Positions 1-5,469 of a stretch of 7,335 nt of DNA are shown in pieces (within the stretch, counting starts at the first letter, position 1; each line of letters starts with the position of its first letter). Under the pieces are notes generated by a model, which saw only the letters and a program-made list of their open reading frames with translations, had not been told where the DNA came from and made no database searches. This DNA comes from a bacterium (lineage in GTDB: Bacteria > Latescibacterota > UBA2968 > UBA8231), in contig JAQCJA010000229.1 of the NCBI GenBank assembly GCA_027593305.1, forward strand, positions 1-7,335, read 5' to 3'. The position numbers and the translations under genes were made by a program.

Positions 1-335
1 TAGGTGCGCTCGAGGAGCTCTTGACGACATTGGGCGAGCACCTGGATGTGTACGTCGTCAGGAATTAGATCCTCTTCGATCAGCTGGCGGACGAAGTCGA
101 AGTCGGGCTGGCTGGCAGATGGAAAACCGACTTCGATCTCCTTGAAGCCCATCGCCACCAGAGCCTCCCACATGCGCTGCTTGCGCTCGATTCCCATGGG
201 CTCAATGAGGGCCTGGTTGCCATCGCGCAGATCCACACTGCACCAGATGGGCGCACACTTGATGGTCTGATCCGGCCAGCGTCGATGGGCCAACTCGACC
301 GGCGGGAACGGGCGGTACCGCTTGTGTGTAGCCAA
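1..335 (-). CDS. leuA: 2-isopropylmalate synthase, N-terminal part (gene runs off the window)
   Basis: LeuA condenses acetyl-CoA with 2-oxoisovalerate in the first committed step of leucine synthesis in the cytoplasm. The first 111 codons are present. They contain the family hallmarks YRPFPPV, WPDQTI, the metal/active-site segment CSVDLRDGNQALIEPM, then VGFPSASQPDFDFVRQLIEE and a QVLAQCR stretch leading to LLERT. The pattern YRxFxP...WPD...DLRDGNQ is that of the long form (about 550 residues) found in fungi, actinobacteria and pseudomonads, rather than the enteric short form. No ATG precedes this frame. I chose TTG at 335-333 because GAGGAG (348-343) lies seven bases upstream and the homology begins only a few residues later. 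Transcription comes from the promoter at 551-580 through a leader peptide and attenuator. The C-terminal catalytic and allosteric parts lie outside the window. Confidence 0.93.
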   Translation of the reverse strand, partial: MATHKRYRPFPPVELAHRRWPDQTIKCAPIWCSVDLRDGNQALIEPMGIERKQRMWEALVAMGFKEIEVGFPSASQPDFDFVRQLIEEDLIPDDVHIQVLAQCRQELLERT

Positions 336-401
336 CGGGGATCTCCTCGGTGATTGCTGGTGGGCGGCCCGATCGAGGAGACTGGCAAGCGTCATCAGAA
401 C

Positions 402-441
402 GCAAAACCCTCTCCCACCAGGCCGGCAGAAGAGGGTTTGC
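402..441 (-). terminator. Attenuator terminator hairpin of the leu leader
   Basis: In the minus-strand RNA, AAACCCTCT (439-431) pairs perfectly with AGAGGGTTT (413-405). A further GC/GC step closes the base if one U is bulged. The loop is 17 bases and contains the self-complementary GCCGGC. The U tract is short: four T (407-404) partly inside the stem, followed by GCG. The position, between the leucine leader peptide stop (470) and the leuA ribosome-binding site (348-343), is what an attenuator requires. Alternative pairings that could prevent it are GCGCTAC (505-499) with GTAGCGC (473-467), and GGAGAGG (481-475) with CCTCTTC (435-429, one G-U). The switching model is inference; the pairings are seen. 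Confidence 0.65.
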
Positions 442-469
442 TGTTGGTGCAGGAACACTACGCCAAGCG

Positions 470-544
470 CTACGCCTCTCCCGTCTCTGTAAGCAGGAGT
501 AGCGCGAGGCTCAGCTGTGGCGTACGTGTCCGGCTCGATTTCAT
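470..544 (-). CDS. leuL: Leucine operon leader peptide (24 residues)
   Basis: A 24-codon frame opens with ATG AAA TCG at 544 and ends with TAG at 472-470. Six of residues 11-18 are leucine (L-S-L-A-L-L-L-L), encoded by CTG, CTC, CTA, CTC, CTG and CTT, so nearly every CTN codon is used. This is the signature of a leucine-sensing leader peptide. Ribosome stalling at these codons when charged tRNA-Leu is scarce would favour read-through of the hairpin at 402-441 into leuA. The ATG has no Shine-Dalgarno sequence. Counting from the -10 box at 556-551, the expected transcription start is the A of the ATG itself, so translation would be leaderless. The same frame is open upstream into the decayed methylase, so an overlapping relic could in principle explain the frame, but not the run of leucines beside a promoter and a hairpin. 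Confidence 0.82.
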   Translation of the reverse strand: MKSSRTRTPQLSLALLLLTETGEA

Positions 545-550
545 GCTCAG

Positions 551-580
551 AGTGTAGCAGGAATTGCGGCCAATTGTCAA
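551..580 (-). promoter_or_regulatory. Sigma70-type promoter of leuL-leuA
   Basis: On the minus strand, a perfect -35 box TTGACA (580-575) is followed after 18 bases by TACACT (556-551), a four-of-six match to TATAAT. The predicted +1 is position 544, the first base of the leader peptide. The promoter lies inside the 3' part of the upstream methylase pseudogene, so that gene's end and the leu promoter share sequence. Confidence 0.72.
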
Positions 581-1458
581 TGCCCCTTCTCTGGTGCCAG
601 GGGCTTGTCCTCCCGCCAGGGGCGTGGCTCGCGACTGCGCAATGATCTGCTGCAGGGCCCTGGCTGAGACCTCGCTGCCGCGCCCGTAGGGCAGATCGGT
701 GACAACCGCATCCGCTATGTCAGACCCATTACGTGCGTCGGCACAGCCGAGCTGAATCTCGTAACCGAAGGTGTCGATATTCTGTCTGGATTCTGTCTGG
801 ACATCGCCACCATTCGCGGATTCCAGTCCCCGCCCCTCGCCTGCAACCCGATGGCGGCTGCCTCCAGTAGAATCGATCCAGTACCGCAGCAGGGATCGGC
901 GATGCTTTCAACATCCCGGGGGACGAGGTTGACCAGGCATCTGGCCAGTCGTAACGGCAAGGAACTGGGTGTGTGACAGGGCTTTCGATCATGTTTCCGG
1001 TAGTCCCGGGACGCCTCGACAACGACACTGCCAAAGGCCATGCCCCCCGCTTCTGCCACCAGCAGAAACCGATGTTCCGGGTCGTTCAGGTTGGGGCGGC
1101 CCTGGATCTGATCGGCGATGGCAGTCGTCGCCACGCGGCGATCCTCGGGACCTCCGGCAGCCAGCCACTCAATGCGAAATTCGTCCTGATGAAGACCCAG
1201 TTCCGCCACACGTGATACGAGTTGTTCGAGTCCGTCTGCCCGGGCCAGCACTTGCACGCCTTGCTTGACGAACGCCCCGTCAAGGACCTGATCTGTGCTG
1301 CCGTTGGCGATGCCCCACGCGTTGGGTCGTCCCCCTGTCAGCGCCTCACACTCAGCGGCAATCAGCTCGTTTCGGTAGTCTCTGGTGCACGTGATCAGGC
1401 ATGGATGCGCATGCCACATCGTTGGGGGGAGGTCTCGAGATCTACGCCATCTCAGCAT
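581..1458 (-). pseudogene. THUMP/UPF0020-type RNA (guanine-N2) methylase, frameshifted
   Basis: Enzymes of this family (Trm11/TrmG10/RlmL-like) methylate a guanine in tRNA or rRNA with SAM. The frame from 1458 carries a THUMP-like N-terminal part (about residues 20-150, including LNDPEHRFLLV). It continues with RKPCHTPSSLPLRLARCLVNL before the SAM site, motif I ADPCCGTGSILLEA (187-200) and the acidic GGDWNPRMV (209-217). At codon 223 the 11-bp duplication at 779-800 shifts the frame, and the protein would stop at TAG 717-715. Removing one copy restores IDTFGYEIQLGCADA and the catalytic motif IV DLPYGRGS (about 697-674), so the gene is one mutation away from an open frame. The repaired frame stays open through the leu promoter and closes only at 470; no family signature is visible past about 640. 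ATG 1419 is an alternative start; neither ATG has a convincing Shine-Dalgarno sequence. The exact RNA target cannot be told from sequence. Confidence 0.82.
779..800. repeat. Exact 11-bp tandem duplication disrupting the methylase
   Basis: ATTCTGTCTGG occurs twice back to back (779-789 and 790-800). Eleven is not a multiple of three, and the conserved methylase sequence resumes in the other frame directly beyond it, so this is the inactivating event. Exact identity of the two copies suggests a recent slippage event, or an artefact of assembly. Confidence 0.9.
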
Positions 1459-1585
1459 CGATCATGACCCATCCCTCCCATGCCTGGCGACCACTTCAGC
1501 GGAAGCACCGCAGGGTGGGTGGAACGACGGGGGGGCCTGGCCCTTTCCCCGGATCGGTCGCGCCGGGCGCGATGGTCCATCTATC

Positions 1586-1613
1586 ATTGTGCCTGACCTG
1601 TTCATGATGTCAA
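1586..1613 (-). promoter_or_regulatory. Candidate promoter of the RNA methylase gene
   Basis: On the minus strand, a perfect TTGACA (1613-1608) is spaced 16 bases from CACAAT (1591-1586, four of six). Transcription would begin near 1579, giving an untranslated leader of about 120 bases before ATG 1458. Nothing else on this strand between here and 1458 looks coding. The promoter appears intact although the gene it serves is broken. Confidence 0.5.
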
Positions 1614-1643
1614 CACTCCAAGCCCACGATTTGGGTTCGTGCC

Positions 1644-1672
1644 CTGACCATGCGGGCACCGGCTCATATACT
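1644..1672 (+). promoter_or_regulatory. Candidate promoter of the decarboxylase gene
   Basis: CTGACC (1644-1649, four of six to TTGACA) and TATACT (1667-1672, five of six to TATAAT) are separated by an ideal 17 bases. The predicted start near 1679 gives a leader of about 70-80 bases that contains the hairpin at 1689-1735. Confidence 0.5.
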
Positions 1673-1688
1673 CTCTGACATCGGACTC

Positions 1689-1735
1689 GGACTGTCGGCG
1701 CCGTGGCATCTGGCCAGCGTTGCGCGTGACAGTCC
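1689..1735 (+). promoter_or_regulatory. Stem-loop in the decarboxylase 5' leader
   Basis: GGACTGTC (1689-1696) and GACAGTCC (1728-1735) are perfect 8-base inverse complements separated by 31 bases. The loop contains an inner TGGC/GCCA stem. The structure lies between the predicted transcription start (about 1679) and the GTG start (1751). No Shine-Dalgarno sequence is visible between it and the start codon. A regulatory role is inference; only the pairing is seen. Confidence 0.45.
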
Positions 1736-1750
1736 TGACACTTCACTTGC

Positions 1751-2890
1751 GTGGTACAGATGACCCCTGATACACTGCAATCCCTTGCCCGTGAGCACGG
1801 CACACCTCTCGTCGTCGTGGACCATGAAATTCTGCGGCAGAACTACGCGGATTTCAAGCGGTGCCTGCCAAATGTGCAGATCTACTACGCGGTAAAGGCC
1901 ACCCCCGCCCCCGCCATTCTCGGCACCCTGTATCGGGCGGGCGGCAGCTTCGACGTGGCTTCCCTTGCCGAATTCATGCTCGTCCATGATCTGATCAAAG
2001 ACCTGCCGGCGTCACAGAGACAGGACTTCATCTGGGATCAGATCATCTACGCCAATCCGATCAAACCCAAAGAGACGCTGCAGGCACTGGATCAGTACAA
2101 ACCACTGGTCACCTTCGATAATGCGCTGGAACTGCAGAAGATCAAACAATATGCACCCCAGGCTGGCGTCATCCTGCGACTGAAGGTCCCCAACACTGGG
2201 TCGATGGTGGAGTTGAGCTCAAAGTTTGGCTGCGATCCGGGCGAAGCGGTGGCACTGATTCAACAGGCCGCCGATCTGAATCTGGTCCTGGAAGGGATCA
2301 GCTTCCACGTGGGCAGTCAGTGCACGAATGTGGAGAATTATGTGCAGGCGCTCCATCTGGTGGCGGGCGTGATCAGCGAAGCGCTTTCCCGGGGCCACGA
2401 GGTCAGGATCCTGGACATCGGTGGCGGATTTCCCGCGCGCTACAATCAGCATGTGAGACCTTTCGATGATCTGGCACAGGTGATCGATGCCGAGATCCGC
2501 CGGTTGTTTCCGGACCTCCAGATCATCGCTGAACCCGGCCGGTTCCTGGTGGCCTCGGCGGCCATGTCCGCGGCACAGATCATCGGCAAGGCCGTTCGCG
2601 ACGGGAAGATCTGCTACTACATCGATGACAGTGTGTATCACACCTTCTCCGGCATCATCTTCGACCACTGTGTGTACCCCCTGAAGGCATTCAAGGAGGG
2701 GCCGGAGAGCATCTGTGCCGTCTTTGGCCAGACCTGTGATGCCCTCGACACGATCTCCCTGGCAGAGAACCTGCCCGAGCTTGAAATGGGTGATTTGCTC
2801 TACGCAGAGATGATCGGCGCCTACAGCAGTGCGTCGGCGACCGGATTTAACGGTTTCGCTCCGGCGAAGGTCGTGCACGTGAATGTGTGA
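1751..2890 (+). CDS. Fold-type III ornithine/lysine decarboxylase
   Basis: This PLP enzyme of the alanine-racemase-fold class most likely decarboxylates ornithine to putrescine in the cytoplasm, feeding polyamine synthesis. The 379-residue frame has the full set of motifs in order: PLP lysine K49 in YYAVKATP, HVGSQ (186-190), the phosphate-binding DIGGGFP (222-228), EPGRFLVASA (261-270) and DDSVYHTFSG (292-301). It ends with the cross-subunit active-site pair C329-D330 in FGQTCDALD and Y358 in GAYSS. Length and motifs fit an intact ornithine decarboxylase. The TCDALD helix argues against carboxynorspermidine or diaminopimelate decarboxylase, but lysine cannot be excluded as substrate. KATP replaces the commoner KANP. 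The frame starts at GTG 1751; ATG 1760 is equally possible, and neither has a clear ribosome-binding site. It appears to be transcribed alone, and no terminator is evident after it. Confidence 0.93.
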   Translation: MVQMTPDTLQSLAREHGTPLVVVDHEILRQNYADFKRCLPNVQIYYAVKATPAPAILGTLYRAGGSFDVASLAEFMLVHDLIKDLPASQRQDFIWDQIIYANPIKPKETLQALDQYKPLVTFDNALELQKIKQYAPQAGVILRLKVPNTGSMVELSSKFGCDPGEAVALIQQAADLNLVLEGISFHVGSQCTNVENYVQALHLVAGVISEALSRGHEVRILDIGGGFPARYNQHVRPFDDLAQVIDAEIRRLFPDLQIIAEPGRFLVASAAMSAAQIIGKAVRDGKICYYIDDSVYHTFSGIIFDHCVYPLKAFKEGPESICAVFGQTCDALDTISLAENLPELEMGDLLYAEMIGAYSSASATGFNGFAPAKVVHVNV

Positions 2891-2989
2891 AGTCCCGGGC
2901 GTGTTGAAAGTGCGTGACCCTACGGTGCAGCCGCCGTCTTCGGTCCGCTTCTGCTCGACGCTGACATCTGCCAGCGCCTAGATATCCGG

Positions 2990-3229
2990 TTACGTGTCGA
3001 TGCAGTTCGGCGTGCCATCATCGACGATGTGCATGGGATCGATATCGGGCAGCACACGCAACTGCGTTGCCAGACAACTGTCTCCATACTCCGCCCGCAG
3101 CCAGACCTGGACCCGTGGTGACACAGGTACCCCCGTGCCCCGAAGTGCACGTACCCCCAGTGTCGCGCCGGTGCAGCATGGGCATGGCTGGGCGGGCAGT
3201 GAGTCGCTACTGTTAGTGGTTTCTTCAAC
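2990..3229 (-). pseudogene. Orphan reading frame, probably a gene remnant of unknown function
   Basis: Between the decarboxylase and the methyltransferase relic, one minus-strand frame reads like protein for about 79 codons. It has a Ser/Thr-rich stretch (TTNSSDS), a cysteine cluster (CPCC), then PRVQVWLRAEYGDSCLATQL and a tail IDPMHIVDDGTPNC before TAA at 2992-2990. It has no ATG, GTG or TTG start near its beginning. Past the stop the same frame holds a second stop (TAG), then again plausible sequence (ALADVSVEQKRTEDGG). The pattern fits a decayed C-terminus, possibly of a secreted Cys-containing protein. I do not recognise the family, and chance composition cannot be excluded. I see nothing else in 2891-3244. 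Confidence 0.33.
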
Positions 3230-3244
3230 CCTACCCCGTAAGGG

Positions 3245-3677
3245 ATGAGTACGGAGCAGCCGACGCCGGACCGAATTCTGCAGGCCGGCCTGGGATTCTG
3301 GAAATCATCTTCGAAGACTACATCGATGCCTGTGGTGCCGCGGACCGGGTGAGCTTCGTGGGTGGAGACTTTTTTCAGCAGGACCTGCCGGGGGCGGTCG
3401 TGATCCTCACGGGACACATTCTGCACGACTGGGGCTCGAGCAGAAGAAGGCACTCGTTGCCAAAGCCTGCGCGGCGCTGCCGGACGGCGGCGCCCTCATC
3501 GTCTACGAAGCCATCATCGACGACGATCGAGCGCAGAACGCATTTGGTCTGATGATGAGTCTCAACATGCTGATTGAGACACCGGATGGCTTCGATTACA
3601 CCGGCGGCGACTGCCAGCAATGGATGCGTGAGGCGGGCTTCATCGGTCCGGACTCGATGGTGGTAGGCATGAAGTAG
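3245..3677 (+). pseudogene. SAM-dependent methyltransferase (O-methyltransferase-like), internally deleted and frameshifted
   Basis: The intact family is about 330-340 residues long and methylates small molecules with SAM. Here the start is normal: ATG 3245, MSTEQPTPDRIL and then GLGFWKS, which matches the conserved N-terminal GFWxSK segment. The sequence then jumps, around 3300-3312 and into another frame, to FEDYIDACGAADRVSFVGGDFF of the second half. About 170 residues are missing, including the dimerisation helices and the glycine-rich SAM loop. GHILHDWG follows. One base is missing near 3433, after which LEQKKALVAKACAALPDGG, ALIVYEAIIDD, AFGLMMSLNMLIETPDGFDY and GPDSMVVGMK follow to TAG 3675-3677. 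A segment of about eight residues between EAGF and GPDSM also seems lost. At least two, probably three, independent lesions make this a true pseudogene rather than a sequencing error. It lies 28 bases upstream of the HAD gene on the same strand. Confidence 0.87.
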
Positions 3678-3705
3678 GGCTGACCCGGATGAGAGCCATG
3701 CTCCC

Positions 3706-4376
3706 GTGACACAGGACAGCAAGATGCCGCGCGCCGTATTCATGGATTGTGATGGGGTCATCTTTGCCAGCAATGCTGCCAAGGCGGCGGTCTTCGCCAC
3801 GGTGTTGGCAGCCTATCCGCCGGCTGCTGTCGCCCGCTTGCAGGCATTGCTGCATGTGGGGGGCGGGATCTCACGTTACGTCATCCTGCGCCGCTTCTTC
3901 ACCGAGATCCACACCGTGCCGGATGCGGAATCTGCAATCGAGCAGGCGCTCAGGGCGTTCGGCACTGCCTCTCGGGCAGCATACCGAGGGCTGCAGCCCT
4001 TGCCGGAAGCACTCGAGTTTGCCGCGAATATGGGCGGCCGTCAATGGGTGACGGTTGTTTCAGGGTCGGATCAGGAGGAACTGCGCGCCGTTTTCGACGA
4101 CCAGGGGATCGCCCATCGATTTCGTGACGTACTCGGCTCGCCCACAACCAAGCCCGTGCACATACGAGCTGTGCTGCAGGCCCTCGGTCAGGTCGATGGC
4201 GTCATGATTGTGATGGCAAAGCCGACTTCGAAGCGGCACAGGCACTGGACATCGACTTTGTCTTCCTCGCCGCCCACAGTGACTGGACCGATGCGACGAC
4301 AGACCTGCGAGGCGCGCCTCGAACGCGGATCGTGCAGACCTGGACCGAACTCCTGGCCGACCCGCCAGTGTCATAG
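3706..4376 (+). pseudogene. HAD-superfamily phosphatase (phosphoglycolate phosphatase-like), frameshifted before motif IV
   Basis: HAD phosphatases hydrolyse phosphate esters via an aspartyl intermediate. Motif I is MDCDGVI (nucleophile D14, acid D16), motif II VVSGS (S119), and the motif III lysine is K149 in GSPTTK; a helical cap lies between motifs I and II. At 4210-4214 the frame is lost: ATGATTGTGATGGC needs one or four more bases to give the expected GDG. In the next frame the metal-binding motif DGKADFEAAQAL follows, then FVFLAAHSDWTD and a normal end at TAG 4374-4376 (about 220 residues in all). The unshifted frame instead runs on as nonsense antisense to the next gene. The start is GTG 3706 or ATG 3724. 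A sequencing error of one base is possible, but a 4-base loss matches the missing glycine codon better. Confidence 0.8.
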
Positions 4377-4400
4377 TGCCGTGTTGCGGAAATGGCCTGG

Positions 4401-4552
4401 TACAATTCGGGCGTGTGGGCCCGCAGGGCTCCGGCGCCCGGGCCGCAAGGCGCGCCAGTGTTACCTGTTGGTGGAACACGCGAAGCAGGCGCAACGCCGC
4501 GAACCGGGATGCCCCGGTGGCCGAATACAAGTATTGTTCCAGGACACGGCCC
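4401..4552. other. GC-rich structured intergenic stretch, possible small RNA or terminator region
   Basis: The 175 bases between the HAD stop and the RraA-like stop contain several inverted repeats. They are ACCGGG-ATGC-CCCGGT (4503-4518), AATAC-AA-GTATT (4524-4535), and a terminal pairing of GGGC-GTGT (4409-4416) with ACACGGCCC (4544-4552, one bulge). On the plus strand an extended -10 TGGTACAAT (4398-4406) stands at the start, without a -35 box. Segments such as CCGCAAGGC, GTTACCTG, GAAGCAG and CCGGGATGC occur in an order recalling bacterial SRP (4.5S) RNA. The nearly invariant GTCAGG...GGAAGCAGC core is absent, so I do not call it SRP RNA. It could equally serve as terminator of the minus-strand operon ending here, although no T tract follows. 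Confidence 0.35.
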
Positions 4553-5454
4553 TAGTACCAGGACTGGCCGCGCAGCATTTCCTGTTGCTCCGCAGGCAGA
4601 GCTTCGATGCGGGCGCGCACCCAGGCGTGGAAATCCGCAAGGATCGGCTCCGTCCATGCGGCATCGATCTGCCCCGCCGTATACAGGCCCGCTTTCAGAC
4701 GCTCGTAACCGAAGGCGTCCTTGAGCTGAATCAGTTCGGCCGTTTCGACGACTTCCCGGGCCAGATGGGCGGGTATGAATGTGACACCCTCCCGCAGTCC
4801 CAGAACGACATCGCCCGCCATCACGGCGGCGCGACCGATGACGATGGGCGTGTTGTAGCCGATGATCATCGTCTGGTCGTACGAACCGGAAGTCGATGGA
4901 TCCCAGTTCCGGTTGAACACGACGAAATCTTCAAGCTCGAGCACACCTGCCAGGTCGCGGGTCCCGCCCCAGACGACAACCCCCGTGCCCGTCCTGTTGT
5001 GGATCATGTTTGCCAGGTTGTCGCCAATGAAGCCCCCGCCAATCTGCTTGTCGAGCAGATCCGCAACGATGACGTCATTGGTGACAAGCCGATCCATGAC
5101 CCAGTGCTTGTCCCGTCCCGCCAGGCCCACAGCGTTTGCCGATTCGTTGACAACAGCGGCCAGATCCGGACGGTGCGGGATGAAATTGCACGTAACCGCT
5201 CGGCCCACGAGCACCGGGTCCGTGTGTGTAACCACCCACTCTCCCTGAAACTGGCAGTTGTAGCCGTGTGCTCTCAATACGGTCCAGGCCTGCTCGCAGG
5301 TCCCCCGCCGCATGCGCTCCAGGATCGAGTCGGCAACCTTCGGTCTGCCATCGGCAAAGCGCTCACCCTGATACTGTCCGGTGTAGGCCAGCATCTGTTC
5401 CGGCGTAAGCACGAAGGGCAGCGGAAGTGTCGCTGCTGACGTTGAATCCTGCAT
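4552..5454 (-). CDS. RraA-like family protein (HMG/CHA aldolase fold)
   Basis: Members of this fold include 4-hydroxy-4-methyl-2-oxoglutarate aldolases, oxaloacetate decarboxylases and the RNase E inhibitor RraA; many are misnamed dimethylmenaquinone methyltransferases. Numbering from GTG 5460, the pyruvate/metal-site region GGGFIGDNLA (141-150) is followed 18 residues on by the paired R168-D169 in VVVWGGTRDLAG. The late core motif AGDVVLGLREGVTFIP (215-230) is also present. At about 300 residues it is much longer than RraA itself (about 160), with an N-terminal lead-in and a C-terminal helical extension of about 70 residues, as in larger uncharacterised RraA-like proteins. I prefer ATG 5454 to GTG 5460 because AGGAAG, 8 bases upstream, fits it better. 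That Shine-Dalgarno sits directly after the upstream gene's stop codon (15 bases between genes), implying one operon and coupled translation. Substrate unknown. Confidence 0.9.
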   Translation of the reverse strand: MQDSTSAATLPLPFVLTPEQMLAYTGQYQGERFADGRPKVADSILERMRRGTCEQAWTVLRAHGYNCQFQGEWVVTHTDPVLVGRAVTCNFIPHRPDLAAVVNESANAVGLAGRDKHWVMDRLVTNDVIVADLLDKQIGGGFIGDNLANMIHNRTGTGVVVWGGTRDLAGVLELEDFVVFNRNWDPSTSGSYDQTMIIGYNTPIVIGRAAVMAGDVVLGLREGVTFIPAHLAREVVETAELIQLKDAFGYERLKAGLYTAGQIDAAWTEPILADFHAWVRARIEALPAEQQEMLRGQSWY

Positions 5455-5469
5455 ATCCACGGCTTCCTG

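Noticed and set aside
202..405. Minus-strand ATG frame overlapping the leuA start
   Set aside because: It is in a different frame from the conserved LeuA residues. leuA itself begins with TTG behind GAGGAG.
354..557. Plus-strand frame across the leu leader
   Set aside because: It is antisense to the leader peptide and attenuator, with no ribosome-binding site or known motif.
2219..2878. Long minus-strand frame opposite the decarboxylase
   Set aside because: It mirrors the codon structure of a clearly conserved plus-strand gene and has no recognisable motifs.
2920..3453. 177-codon minus-strand frame over the region after the decarboxylase
   Set aside because: Its first part is antisense to conserved methyltransferase sequence and it is rich in Ser, Arg and Cys as shadow frames are. 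The neighbouring minus frame (2990-3229) looks more protein-like.
4401..4552. 4.5S (SRP) RNA gene
   Set aside because: The motif order is suggestive, but the invariant GTCAGG...GGAAGCAGC core with its tetraloop is absent, so the identification fails.
3706..5439. A 577-codon plus-strand frame joining the HAD gene to a long C-terminal extension
   Set aside because: Only the first ~169 codons are HAD-like. Beyond the frameshift it reads nonsense and is antisense to the RraA-like gene.
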